Assembly: GCA_902984215.1 (NCBI GenBank)
Contig: CADWAF010001108.1
Location: 62,001 to 126,000 of the forward strand
Length of the DNA stretch: 64,000 nt
Direction: 5' to 3'
Origin: Willaertia magna
Lineage: Eukaryota > Heterolobosea > Eutetramitea > Acrasida > Naegleriidae
Shown here: positions 1 through 10,001 of the stretch, one piece after another
Layout of the letters: each line of letters starts with the position of its first letter
How positions within the stretch are numbered: position 1 is the stretch's first letter
The notes under the pieces: model-generated
Seen by the model: only the letters and a program-made list of their open reading frames with translations
What the model was told of the DNA's origin: nothing
Databases searched by the model: none
Position numbers and translations under genes: made by a program

Positions 1-567
1 AATATATAAGTTTAATTAAAATTTAGAAATTTATAATGTATTATAAAAAATAATTTTTAAAGCTTTTTTAAATAGTTATTAAATTTTAAGCTAAAAAAAA
101 TTATTAAATTTAATAATAATCGTTTAATATTTCTAAATGAGAGTGAGTTTGTGAGTGAGAGTTTATAAAAATTAATAAAACAATAGAAACCATAAAACAC
201 AATAACTTTCATTTTTTACTGACTCACAATTTTGTTTAAAATTTTTTTGAAGTAAATTGTGGTGTTTGAAAAATAGAGATTAATTTAAAATTAAACTTAT
301 TAAACTAATACAAAATACATAAAGAAACAATTTTTTTCACTAAAATTTTCAACATTGTTAGACTATATATATAAAGTGTATTAACAATATGCAATAACTT
401 ACTAACTCTCATTTTCCAACTCGCTCTCATTTGAGAGTGTTAAACGATAATAAATAATATTTTAAAAATTAAAAAAAATTTTTTTAAAATGGCATTAAAT
501 AAGTTTTTAATATATCTTTATATAACTCTAAAATATTTAAATTAATAATAAACTAACTCATATGTGA
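1..567. other. AT-rich intergenic region upstream of tRNA-Asp
   Basis: No credible coding frame is visible in this strongly AT-rich stretch. Its only structured part is a pair of diverged inverted repeats rich in GAGAGTGAG/CTCTCA motifs, listed separately. The rest is homopolymeric A and T runs. Confidence 0.6.
115..452. repeat. Imperfect inverted repeat pair, MITE-like
   Basis: The left arm (115-163) and the reverse complement of the right arm (404-452) align without gaps over 49 nt. By eye about 37 of 49 positions match, including shared blocks ATCGTTTAA, AAATGAGAG and TGAGAGTT. They flank about 240 bp of AT-rich non-coding DNA, and the unit lies about 115 bp upstream of a tRNA gene. The arrangement resembles a miniature inverted-repeat transposable element or an old foldback. 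No target-site duplication could be fixed in the surrounding A/T runs. Confidence 0.45.
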
Positions 568-638
568 TCGGCTGTGGTATAGTGGTAGCATTCGAGACTG
601 TCACTCTCGCGACCCGGGTTCGATTCCCGGCAGCCGAG
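568..638 (+). tRNA. tRNA-Asp (GTC)
   Basis: The acceptor stem TCGGCTG (568-574) pairs perfectly with CAGCCGA (631-637), followed by discriminator G638. The anticodon arm is CGAGA/TCTCG with loop CTGTCAC, giving anticodon GTC. The T arm carries GGGTTCGATTCCC as internal B box, and the A box region is TGGTATAGTGGTAG. There is no intron and no encoded CCA. A run of seven T (644-650) follows at once and should terminate RNA polymerase III. Confidence 0.96.
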
Positions 639-643
639 TTCAA

Positions 644-650
644 TTTTTTT
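644..650 (+). terminator. Pol III T-run terminator of tRNA-Asp
   Basis: Seven consecutive T residues begin six bases after the discriminator base of tRNA-Asp, the usual RNA polymerase III stop signal. Confidence 0.8.
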
Positions 651-798
651 GGGCTTCCGTTTTGGTTTTAAAAAACTCTTTGCCTTGAGGGGAATTTTTG
701 ACTGAGGAAAAGCAAATTGCTAAATAATTGAGGTTTTTTGAGAAATTATTTAATACAGAAAGGAGAAAAAATTTAAACAAATAAATTAACAAGTTCTA

Positions 799-2490
799 TT
801 ACATATTTAAATCTACAAAATCAAAGTCATAAGTGTCTGGTTGACCAGCATGTGGAATATTTTGCCATTTACTATCTTTCCAAGTAAAAGGTGTTTGATC
901 TTGATGTGTTGGACCACTTCTACCAAAAGAGGATGCTTCTTTCATTACCTTTTCATAAAAAGTTAATTTAGTATCAATTCCACCAAAAGCAGCAGGGTTT
1001 TTCTCTCTTAAATCATATCTTGATGCAATTGATTTTGCAGGATCACCTAAACTTTCTGGATCTGTTTGCCATTCATTAAATTGTAATACACGTCCAAAAC
1101 TCTTCCAATCATTAATAATTTTAGCTTGTTCTCTTTTAAATATTTTTGCTCTTGGACATTTATTATAATCCATTTCATTTCCAAACTTAATTTTAGCTTC
1201 AGGATAACCACACAAATCATATACTTCCTTAAAGAATGGAATATTATAAGAAGGCCAATAAGATTGTTTGTTAACAATTGGTGTAACATCTTGTGATTTA
1301 TAATAACCAGGTAACTCTTCAATAATCCATAATGTATTACTTGGTAATTCACATTTTCCAGGTGTAAATAATTTATAATCTAATGCCATCCATTGATTTC
1401 CATAAGTACCACTACTATACATTGAAAAATAATTTGTCCATTCTTTTGCTGTATAAGCTAATCTACTTGCAATTACACTTCTCATCCAACATAAAACTGT
1501 AGTTGGTTTAACATTTTGTAAAGCTGTTTGATTAAATAAACTTAATGATGTTTCCATTACAACTAAACCATTTTCTAAAACTAAATAATCTTCTTTTGAT
1601 GAAAAGAAACTAGCACTACTACTAAATGTAATTTTCTTTGATGATACATCTTTTAAAGGTAAATAAACTGATTTATACATTTTATTCATAATATTATAAC
1701 TTCTCCATGTTGTGTGACCAATAAAGATATCTTTACAATCAGGTGTTAATTTAATTAAAGCACTACATTCTGTGTATGGTGGTTCTTCATCTTTTAATTT
1801 CTTTTGGAATGCACTACTTGTCCAAATATGGTTTGGAATGTTATATTTATTATTTAATTGTGTTAAAGTATTATTATTATGGTTCTTAAATACGTCAATT
1901 AAAGTATACATATCTCCAGAAGATTGTAAAATAAATAGATCAATCCAATCTAAATATTTATCTTTTACAATTCTATTATCTTTATTTTGCATATAAATAT
2001 ATCCTTTAACTAAACCATTAAATTGTTTTAAAATTAAATTTACTTGATTCCAATATTTATTTTGTTTATTTAAATTAATATTTTCTTCTAAATATGAAAT
2101 ATGTTCACGGAAGAAATCTACTAATTTCTTTGGATAATAATAATTTCCTATTTGAATATCATTTACAGTTTTTGTAAAATTCCAATTATAAATTTGATTT
2201 TGAAATAATTCATAAATTTGAAAATGTGTTAAAAGTCCTTCAACAAAACCAACTGCAAAAGATTGTTCTGCATCACTAAATTTTGGATTTGTTGAAACAT
2301 TTAATTTCATCCAACCATCTTCTTGTTGGGAATTAATAAATTCTCCAACAGCAACACCATTTTCATAATCTTTCACATTAAATTTAAAATTATTTTCACC
2401 ATAATAAGTAACGCTTTGAATGCTACTGCTGGCACATGAAACATAACAAAGACAAAGCAAAAAGGCTACTAGGGTTAATGATAACTTCAT
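799..2490 (-). CDS. Phospholipase B-like protein (PLBD family)
   Basis: A single-exon gene for 563 residues, close to the usual length of PLBD1/PLBD2 and Dictyostelium PlbA. Residues 1-20 form a hydrophobic signal peptide (MKLSLTLVAFLLCLCYVSC). Family blocks follow in order: GVAVGEFINSQQEDGW near residue 45, AVGFVEGLLT near 79, CSALIKLTPDCKD near 241, the LWIIEELPGYY block near 386, and RYDLREKNPAAFGGID near 490. PLBD proteins are N-terminal-nucleophile hydrolases that cleave themselves ahead of a Cys; the Cys of the CSALIKL block is the matching residue. Several N-glycosylation sequons support passage through the secretory system. The likely role is lysosomal or secreted amidase/phospholipase-B-like digestion. 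Family assignment is strong; substrate is not known from sequence. Confidence 0.93.
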   Translation of the reverse strand: MKLSLTLVAFLLCLCYVSCASSSIQSVTYYGENNFKFNVKDYENGVAVGEFINSQQEDGWMKLNVSTNPKFSDAEQSFAVGFVEGLLTHFQIYELFQNQIYNWNFTKTVNDIQIGNYYYPKKLVDFFREHISYLEENINLNKQNKYWNQVNLILKQFNGLVKGYIYMQNKDNRIVKDKYLDWIDLFILQSSGDMYTLIDVFKNHNNNTLTQLNNKYNIPNHIWTSSAFQKKLKDEEPPYTECSALIKLTPDCKDIFIGHTTWRSYNIMNKMYKSVYLPLKDVSSKKITFSSSASFFSSKEDYLVLENGLVVMETSLSLFNQTALQNVKPTTVLCWMRSVIASRLAYTAKEWTNYFSMYSSGTYGNQWMALDYKLFTPGKCELPSNTLWIIEELPGYYKSQDVTPIVNKQSYWPSYNIPFFKEVYDLCGYPEAKIKFGNEMDYNKCPRAKIFKREQAKIINDWKSFGRVLQFNEWQTDPESLGDPAKSIASRYDLREKNPAAFGGIDTKLTFYEKVMKEASSFGRSGPTHQDQTPFTWKDSKWQNIPHAGQPDTYDFDFVDLNM

Positions 2491-2602
2491 TTTTTTTCAA
2501 CGAAAAACAATTCCGAGCTACCCTTTACAACTTTAACGGAGTTGTTAGAGCATGATGTTTCAAAAATCAAACCAAAGATAATTATATCTTACACAGAGTG
2601 AT

Positions 2603-5338
2603 TTATTGTGTAAATTGTCCAAACAGATCTTCTTGAGTGTCAAATTGTATAAAACTCTCTTCTGGTAGTTGTTGTTGAATGTATTGTACTTGTTGCAATG
2701 AAGTATTCTCTTCATTTAATGCAGTATTACTTGACATTTCATTCTCTGTAGTATCTGGTATTATGCTGAATAACCAAACGTAACCCAATATCGAACCATT
2801 TCCTTCTGTGACTTTCTGTCCATAACAATGTACCTTACACTTATTATTTACAGGCATATTTGTTGATTTACTTATCGTCACAACATTTTGTATCATTGAT
2901 TGAGCCTCTAATTTCTCTGGAAACTCAGCCAAAACAGATTGCGCTAAAAACTCAATAACAGAATTTTTCATTTCAGAAATATCAAACACTTTTCTACCAA
3001 TAAAAGATTTTCTTTTCACTTTAAATAAACTCTCAAATCTCTCATTATTCCACAGTATTGTACCATTTCTATCATAAAAACAAGTAGGTTGTTTAGAAAG
3101 AAATAGTCTGTCTAATAAATTGATAAATAATTGTTGAAAAGAATTAACTCTATTGTTGGCTAAAATATCATGTCCTACATTAATTGTAGGATAGAGATCT
3201 GCCTTATTCCTATTTACAAATTGATTTAAATCATTCATTTCATCTATAGTTAATTGTTCTGTGTAATATAAATCTAAATTCATATAAGATTGATTTATCA
3301 CTTCATTGTTAGCGTTTATATTAATTCCCTCATTATTAAGAATACGTAAAACTACCCATTGAGGTAATCCCATGTCATTTCTTATATAAGTTACTTCCAT
3401 TAAAAAAGAAGAAGCTCTTCCATTACGATTTACAAATCTTATACTATTTTTACCTGTGTCATTATTTGTACTTAACATTTGTAATAAAAATAGATCATTT
3501 TTCATTAAATCATTTGGATGGATAAATGATTGTATCATTTTACAATTTTCCATTTCATTAAGAAATTTAAATCCAATCATTTCTTTCATAGCTTCATTTA
3601 CTTTTATTATTAACCCATCTAGCAATGTAATGGCACATGGTATTGTAAAATTAAACGAGTCATTATTGTCATTTAAGATATTCATTAATGAAGATATTAC
3701 AGGGTTAGTTCCTTTCTTTCTATAATTTCCAATAATTTGTTGTCTTGGATTTGTTTGTGAAACTGGTATTCTCTGTACTTTTTTAGTTTTTGATTTATCC
3801 CCATAATAACAACCTCTTGGTCTTTGTTGTTGCAGCAATGTATTGTTACTTTTATTATTAATAATAGAGGGTAATGGGTCTATTCCATATTGTGGTTGAA
3901 CTTCGTCCCATAATTTTTCAATCTCATCATTATCTAAAAAGTTTTCAAATGAAGAATTAATATTATCGTTTGTGTTATTTGCTGATGATACCTTTGAATT
4001 ATTAGATTGTATACTACTATTGGAAGGTGTCTTTAATAATTTAGTTTTAGCAGCCTCCACTTTCTTAGTTGCTTTTCTTTGTTTTGTTTTAATAGTAGTT
4101 CCCAAAGAAGTAGAAGACGAATTAGCTCTCTTTAGTGGAGGATGACTGTTATTATTATTACTTATTACTGTGGAAGAAATATTGTTATTGTTTGATGTAG
4201 CTTGTGGATGAACACCTAAATTTCCAGATAAAGGCATAATATTATTTTGTACTGTTATTGGTTCTGTATTAATTAAACCAGGTACATTTCCATTAGATTG
4301 AGAGGAAGATAATGTTGTTGTAGAAGCTACTGTTCCCAGTGTTTGTTGTTGATTTTTATTCTTTCTCTTTTTTCTTTTATCTTGTTCCAATTTTAAATGA
4401 AATATAAATTGTTCTTGAGGTCCACGTTTCTTTCCACATCTCATCTTCCTTTTCTTTTTCTCAACCAAGTTATATTTTTGGGATAGCTCTAAATCTACAT
4501 TATTTTCTAAAGGATTTGAATTTTGTAAAATAGTCGGACTACTAGGTCTTGGAGGTGGAGAATTAGATCTTGAAGAAGTGGGACTTGAAATGTATTGATT
4601 AACATTATTATTCATATTGTTAATATTATATATTGAATTATCTCCTGTTTTATGTTGTGTGACGTATGGTGGAACCATTTGATTTGTTGTGAAATAGCCA
4701 TTATTTGCTTGTTGTTGATTTGTTGACAATAAATTATTACTTGTTGAGATTGATGTTGGTGGAATACCCATAGGCACACCATTAGTAACTCCATTATTAA
4801 ACATTTGAAACATTTTAAACATAGCTACTTGGTCCATCGGATTATTACCAGTATTTGGTGGTATTGTTGTTGAATTTGGAATTGTAGGTGTAAGATTAGG
4901 AGATGGGGAGGTGTTATTATTCATTTGCATACATTGCTGTATCATTTTCATCATCATCATTGGGTCTTCCGCAGTTATAGAAGGAGGTGTATTACTACTG
5001 TTCGAAGGTTGATTATTTTCCTGTTGAAGTGAAGAATTTTTATTATTATTACTATTGTTGCTATTACCACTATTGCTTGATGGGGTATTACTATGTGGGG
5101 AATTCGGGATTAAAGAGGTTGAAGGGAAAGATTTACCGTTCATTAGAGGGTAATGGTTGAGAGTATTTCCATTGTTTAAATAATTATTAAATCCAGATGA
5201 AAGGAAGGCTTGATGATGTCTGTTGAGTAGAGAAGATACTGGAGAGTCACCATTATTAACAAATGAAAAGAATTGATTATGGGAAGGAGGTGGAGGTAAT
5301 TGTACTTTTTTTCCATTATTGTTGTTATGTTGTTGCAT
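2603..5338 (-). CDS. PAS-domain protein with long Asn/Ser/Pro-rich N-terminus
   Basis: A single ORF of 911 residues. The first ~290 residues are Asn-, Ser- and Pro-rich low complexity, followed by a strongly basic stretch (KKKRKMRCGKKRG, later DKRKKRKNKN) that looks like a nuclear localisation or nucleic-acid-contacting region. Two PAS-like folds lie in the C-terminal third. One is at about 555-675, with GLIIKVNEAMKEMIGF and later SIRFVNRNGRASSFLMEV. The other is at about 745-870, with CFYDRNGTILWNNERF and GSILGYVWLFSIIPDT. The layout recalls fungal ERT1/GSM1-type regulators, but no Zn2Cys6 cluster or other known DNA-binding domain is visible. A regulatory nuclear role is inference only. Confidence 0.7.
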   Translation of the reverse strand: MQQHNNNNGKKVQLPPPPSHNQFFSFVNNGDSPVSSLLNRHHQAFLSSGFNNYLNNGNTLNHYPLMNGKSFPSTSLIPNSPHSNTPSSNSGNSNNSNNNKNSSLQQENNQPSNSSNTPPSITAEDPMMMMKMIQQCMQMNNNTSPSPNLTPTIPNSTTIPPNTGNNPMDQVAMFKMFQMFNNGVTNGVPMGIPPTSISTSNNLLSTNQQQANNGYFTTNQMVPPYVTQHKTGDNSIYNINNMNNNVNQYISSPTSSRSNSPPPRPSSPTILQNSNPLENNVDLELSQKYNLVEKKKRKMRCGKKRGPQEQFIFHLKLEQDKRKKRKNKNQQQTLGTVASTTTLSSSQSNGNVPGLINTEPITVQNNIMPLSGNLGVHPQATSNNNNISSTVISNNNNSHPPLKRANSSSTSLGTTIKTKQRKATKKVEAAKTKLLKTPSNSSIQSNNSKVSSANNTNDNINSSFENFLDNDEIEKLWDEVQPQYGIDPLPSIINNKSNNTLLQQQRPRGCYYGDKSKTKKVQRIPVSQTNPRQQIIGNYRKKGTNPVISSLMNILNDNNDSFNFTIPCAITLLDGLIIKVNEAMKEMIGFKFLNEMENCKMIQSFIHPNDLMKNDLFLLQMLSTNNDTGKNSIRFVNRNGRASSFLMEVTYIRNDMGLPQWVVLRILNNEGININANNEVINQSYMNLDLYYTEQLTIDEMNDLNQFVNRNKADLYPTINVGHDILANNRVNSFQQLFINLLDRLFLSKQPTCFYDRNGTILWNNERFESLFKVKRKSFIGRKVFDISEMKNSVIEFLAQSVLAEFPEKLEAQSMIQNVVTISKSTNMPVNNKCKVHCYGQKVTEGNGSILGYVWLFSIIPDTTENEMSSNTALNEENTSLQQVQYIQQQLPEESFIQFDTQEDLFGQFTQ

Positions 5339-5855
5339 TATTATTAATAGTTTTTTACTTTTGACTAAGACATCAAACTAGTTAGTTCAAAAACACTTTT
5401 TTTTTGCTGATGAAGAACGCCGTTTATTTGGAAATATTTATGCCAAAGGCCTTCTCAATTTTCTTATAGAAATTGTTAATTTACGGATATTAGGTTTATT
5501 ATTTTTTTTAATTATAATTTTCTATTGTTTGTAACCGAGGAATCTGCAGATCTATGGGTTGTGCTAAATTTTTTTTTGTGTTGGTAGAGTCATTTGTGAC
5601 TCCCAAACAGATCAAAAGAACTTGTATCGTTTTAGGAAAGGCTGTGAAATTCTATGTTGTGTGGCTTGTTTTCTAATGTATAAAGCCAATTTTCAATGAC
5701 TTTAAATTGTTAGAATGTCCTAAGTATTCAGTTGGCAATTTAATTCTCTTTTTTAATGGTCTTAATACTTCATTCTAAGTTATCTTCAAAATGTATTTTA
5801 ATTATTTACAAAAGATTTGACATTAATAGATCCCTATATGAAAAACTACAAAAAA
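5339..5855. promoter_or_regulatory. Divergent intergenic region between PAS gene and BBS2
   Basis: 517 bp separate the start codons of two divergently transcribed genes, so both promoters should lie here. The sequence is AT-rich with many homopolymer T tracts. I see no convincing ORF, RNA gene or repeat, and no recognisable core promoter motif. Confidence 0.4.
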
Positions 5856-8110
5856 ATGTTGTTGCCTTCATTTCAAGTAAATTTGGGTCATCCAATATTA
5901 AGGGGAACAGTAACTCTGGGCAAATGTAAGTTGTTTAAAAACTTTAAGAGTATTATAACCTCTGTAATTTAGTTGACGGAAAGAGACCATGCCTTGCCGG
6001 AGCAACAAGCTCTGGAAAAGTATTTATCCACAATCCCAATGAATCTACTCTTGCAAATCAAAGTAAGTAGCAAGTTTTGTTTTAAAGGAACTAAAAGGTG
6101 TAGTGTTATTTCTTAATGTTAATAAGGATGTTAAATGCCTGAGTGCAGGAGCTTTTAAGCCTGGAGTTAAGAAAGAAACTATGGTAATCGGCACACAAAC
6201 TAATTTAATTTCTTATAATGTGGAGACTAATTCCGACATTTACTATAGAGATGTTTCTGATGGTGTTAGTAGAATAATTTTCGGAAAGATTGGATCTAAT
6301 GATACCCCGCTAGCGATTGTGGGAGGTAATTGCTCCATCCAAGGCTACGATCACCAAGGGGAGGAACAATACTGGACTACAGCAGGTGGGGAGGTTACTT
6401 CTCTTTGTTTGTTGGATATTAATGGAGACAATGAAAATGAATTAATAGTGGGTACTGACGACTATGTAATTTATGTTTACCAAGAGGAATCTATTGTATC
6501 TGAATTAAAAGAAACTGCCAGTGCAAATGGATTATGTAATTTAAAGGATGGATCTTTCGGATTTGCTTTGACAAACAATAGCTATGGAGTTTATCAAAAA
6601 GAAAATCGTATTTGGAGAAACAAAGCCAAGAGTAAGGTAAACTCTTTAAATTCTGTGGATATTCTTGTTGAGGGAACCCCAGAATTGATAGTGGGATATG
6701 AAAGTGGGAAAGTAGAAATTAGAAAGCAAGAGGATGGTAGACTAATTCATAAAGAGTCGTTGAGGGATGCTATAGCAGGGATTGCAGTGACAGATTATAG
6801 AATGGAAGGTCACAATGAAATTGTGTGTTGTTCAGTGAGTGGTGAACTAAAAGGATTTGTTCCAGGCCAAGAAAATTTTAGTACTCAGATGGAGGATTCA
6901 GCTAATGATGAACTAATAGATAAACTAATTCAAAGGCGAGAAGAAATTAATAATGAGCTCAAAAATTACGAGGAAAACTTAAAAAAGTTGAAAACAGGGC
7001 AAGTTGACTCGTCACTAATAAGGTCAGATTCAAAGGTTAAGTGTCATCTTCAACCTAACGTTCAGGAATCCTGTTTAGACATAGTGTTTAGAGCAGATAA
7101 TGAAAACATTATACGTTCAGCTATAATTACAGCAGAACAGCTATTTGAAAACGATAGTAGTATGGTCTATGCAAATAATCCCACTAACGAAATTAAAGTA
7201 CGCCTTAAACCTGCAAAGAATATATCTGCTGAAATGAAAATCCAAGTACTGGTTGGATACAACCTAGGGTAAGTAGTAGCAATTAATTTCTTTAACTAAC
7301 TGCAATTTAAATCAGAACAAAATACCATATTTTTAATTTAAGTTACACTCTCCCCAGGTTTGCTATGTTTATACCAGGTGACAATATTAAGACACCAAAA
7401 TCCATGTTGTCATTCAAGTTGGATGAACGAGTTAAAAGAGTAAGTATGGTAGAATTTCATTATTCTGACAACCTTAATATTAGATAATTATGTGGTTGAA
7501 TGAATCATTCAATATTGTATTTAAGGTAGAAGGAGAAGCAACCCAAATTGATGCTAGGTTTGTTGGTATTAGACACGGGGAGCCTCTTCGTTTAATTTAC
7601 AAGGATGGTGTTATGATTGTGTATGTAGACGATATGGAAACTGCTGGTGATATATTCCAAGATATTTGTAGTTTCTTGTCAATTAAAGAATTAGATTCAA
7701 AATGTGACTTCCCAGTAGAGTTTGAAAGGTTTGAAAAAGTAGTGCAATCTGTTGAAGAATATAATTCCAATCGTTTAAAGATGACTGCGGAAATGGCAGA
7801 TAACTCACAGTTAATTAAGGCATTGGTAATTAAAGCAGAAGATGCAAGAATACTTGGTGACATGAAAAGTATGAAGAATATGTATAATGAGCTATATGGT
7901 GCCAATAAAGGGTTAATAGGAGAATATATAAAGCGAAGTAATAACCATAATGAACTTTTATCATCATTGAAGGAGGTAAATCAAATGATACAAAAAGCAG
8001 CTAGATTAAGGATAGGGGAAGCAAAAAACAGGGTTGTTGCTGAATGTCGTAAAGCAATCAAAAATAATAATATAATGTCATTATTTAAGATTATAAAGGA
8101 AGGTCAATAA
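5856..8110 (+). CDS. BBS2: BBSome subunit BBS2
   Basis: A five-exon gene: 5856-5925, 5973-6062, 6098-7268, 7316-7439, 7484-8110, giving 693 residues (human BBS2 is about 720). Introns are 47, 35, 47 and 44 nt with GTAAGT-type donors. The join reproduces the family from MLLPSF at the start through GKVFIHNP, VGTQTNLISYNV, GGNCSIQGYDHQG and YRMEGHNEIVCCSVSGEL of the N-terminal beta-propeller. It then runs through a central coiled coil and the C-terminal block with KMTAEMADNSQLIKALV, AEDARILGDM and NNNIMSLFKI. BBS2 is a core BBSome subunit that carries membrane cargo in cilia and pairs with BBS7/BBS9. Its presence implies an organism that can form flagella. The start was chosen because exon 1 matches the conserved N-terminus. 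Stops in all retained-intron frames support the splicing. Confidence 0.93.
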
Positions 8111-8122
8111 ATGTACCTTCTA

Positions 8123-8521
8123 TTATTTTGATAAGTGGCTTATTGATGAAGCATTGGATTCCCAATTTTGTCCGTCAAATGGTTCGATGGTGACACTTTC
8201 TACAGAAGAGTCATCTTCAATGCAACGATAATTGATACTAAAACCGTCTGGATTGCTTCTTGGCCTGTAGAAAGCACAGATTCCACATTTTGGACAAAAG
8301 TAGTGTTTTGCAACGTGGGTGTTAAAGGAATAACATCCAAGTTCATTGATTGAAGAAGGTGAAACTAATGTAAATCTAGATTCTGGAACGATTAAATGTA
8401 AAAAACCTTTCTTTTTGCACATTGAACAATTGCAGTCAAGTACATCCAACTTCTTTTGACATTCCGATGCTGAACACTTCATGAAACCACAGTGACAGGC
8501 AAAAGTGAGTGTTAGTGACAT
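8123..8521 (-). CDS. GFA/CENP-V-type zinc-binding protein
   Basis: A 132-residue ORF of the glutathione-dependent formaldehyde-activating enzyme (GFA)/CENP-V fold. Zinc ligands are visible as CHCG near residue 9, CNCSMC near 30 and FCPKCG near 75, the last followed by ICAFYRPRSNPDG, which is typical of the family. The length is usual for single-domain members. Its stop codon is only 12 bp from that of the convergent BBS2 gene, so the 3' UTRs must overlap. Eukaryotic members are often annotated as CENP-V-like, but enzymatic activity cannot be deduced. The fold call is good and the function open. Confidence 0.85.
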   Translation of the reverse strand: MSLTLTFACHCGFMKCSASECQKKLDVLDCNCSMCKKKGFLHLIVPESRFTLVSPSSINELGCYSFNTHVAKHYFCPKCGICAFYRPRSNPDGFSINYRCIEDDSSVESVTIEPFDGQNWESNASSISHLSK

Positions 8522-8543
8522 TTTTTAAAATTAAAACTAAAAA

Positions 8544-8687
8544 ATGTTGCAACAACAAAACGAGCTAAAGAAATTGTGGGCAAAGAGATTTGGAACCAAC
8601 ACAGCTAGTAAATTATTGGAAGAATTGGAAGAGTATAGGTTGGGAGAAGAGGTAGTAGATGATCCCGAACGTAAAGGATCAGTATAG
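8544..8687 (+). CDS. Possible small helical protein (47 aa), or antisense ORF 8737-8537
   Basis: An ATG-initiated frame just upstream of the divergent GFA-like gene encodes 47 residues, highly charged and predicted helical (ELKKLWAKRF, then KLLEELEEYRLGEE). On the opposite strand a 66-residue frame (8737 to 8537, ATG start) covers the same bases with a Ser/Thr/Pro-rich sequence ending in Cys and Phe. Only one is likely to be real. The plus-strand product looks more protein-like, but no family is recognised and expression is unproven. Confidence 0.3.
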   Translation: MLQQQNELKKLWAKRFGTNTASKLLEELEEYRLGEEVVDDPERKGSV

Positions 8688-8737
8688 AAAGTTTGTTGTT
8701 GGGTGGTGGGGGAGGTAGGAATGTCTTGAGGATTCAT

Positions 8738-10001
8738 TTTTTTTTATAATTTTTTTTTATTAAATTTTTTTTGTTCTTTACAAAGGAGTTTTCGTTTCAA
8801 ATAGTACTGTTTGACAAGCAAAAGACAATTATTTCTTATTAGTTACTAATTGCAAAAGGAAATAACAACACTTTTACATTGGTTTTATATGTATTTATTT
8901 ATTTATTATTTTATTGAAACGTTTTTTACAAATAAATTTCGGAATGTTTGGCTTGAAACGTTTGTGGTTAAAGTAAAAATTAATGATTTTATTTAAAACC
9001 CTTTAGTCAACTTCAAACTAAAATACACAAAAAAATCATCAAAATACTTTACAAAATTGACTTTAAGTTTCAATTTGTGTTTCAAAATTACTACAAAAAT
9101 AACAATATAATTATTTGAATTATACCTTCAACTTTTGGAGAATTAATACACCAACAACACCGGTGCTGTATTTATTTAAAGTACGCTACATCCCTGAAAT
9201 GTATGTTCGTCATCCACTTTACAATTCAACCTTTCAGTAATTGTAACAAATTGCATTCACTACATTTTTGTCTTCTCAACAGCTATTGTTAGTTAATTCT
9301 CCAACTAACAGCAACTTTGGATGTTTTTAAAAACAGCGTTCTCCAATGCGCAATTTGAACCAACAACCAATAGAACAATTAGATTGAATTTCAAAAAGCA
9401 ATTATTAGAAAGTGTTATCACTTGCAAGCGCAAAGATTTCGTATAGTCGACATTTCGCTTTTTTCGCTATAAATAAAATATACAGCGCTCGTAATTACGA
9501 TTGGAAATTTAAAAACAACGACCTTTCCAACTTATTTATCTTTGACACTATAAATTACCTTCAAGCCATCGCAGCAAATCTTTCTCAAAAACAAAAGCAA
9601 CAAACAACAACAATCATTGTTGAATTACATTATACTAACAATTAATAACTTTAGGAAACAATAACAACAAGCCTTGTTTTCTTCTCTAATTTTGCGATAT
9701 ATTGATATAAATCATTTTAATAAACAGTTAACCAAGGTTTGGACAGAACATCGTCACTATATTATATGAAGAAGAGTATTGTAGTTAAGCATTCCAAAGT
9801 CTTATTGCTGCTACTTGCGTAGTTACAGTGTTGCCACCCAGCGAAAGAGAAGATTATTTTATGGGGTGGTCTAGTGGTGAGAAAAAACACTGGCATGAAT
9901 TATGGTTTACGTAAATTTTTTCAATATTATCGGCACCATAAAAAGACTACCAGTTTCATTGAAACAAACTAATTGACGGCTATAGAATTAAAAATTTTAG
10001 T
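8738..10001. other. Gene-poor 1.26-kb intergenic region
   Basis: This is the longest stretch without a confident gene. It holds AT-rich DNA with two copies of GAAACGTTT near 8926-8965. A 41-codon ATG frame (9321-9446) has reasonable composition, and a longer non-ATG frame (9412-9645) is probably spurious. Near 9862 a tRNA-like A-box (GGTCTAGTGGTGAG) appears without any matching B box or cloverleaf. The region could hold a non-coding RNA or long 5' UTRs, but I cannot support a specific call. Confidence 0.4.

Noticed and set aside
3456..3725. 89-codon plus-strand frame inside the PAS gene
   Set aside because: Antisense shadow of a PAS domain with clear coding character on the minus strand.
9412..9645. 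77-codon open frame in the large intergenic region
   Set aside because: No ATG start, no recognisable features, AT-driven composition.
9850..9935. tRNA-like A box (GGTCTAGTGGTGAG)
   Set aside because: No B box, anticodon stem or acceptor pairing follows, so it is not a tRNA gene. A faint resemblance to a U6 core (AGAGAAGATTA) lacks the rest of U6.
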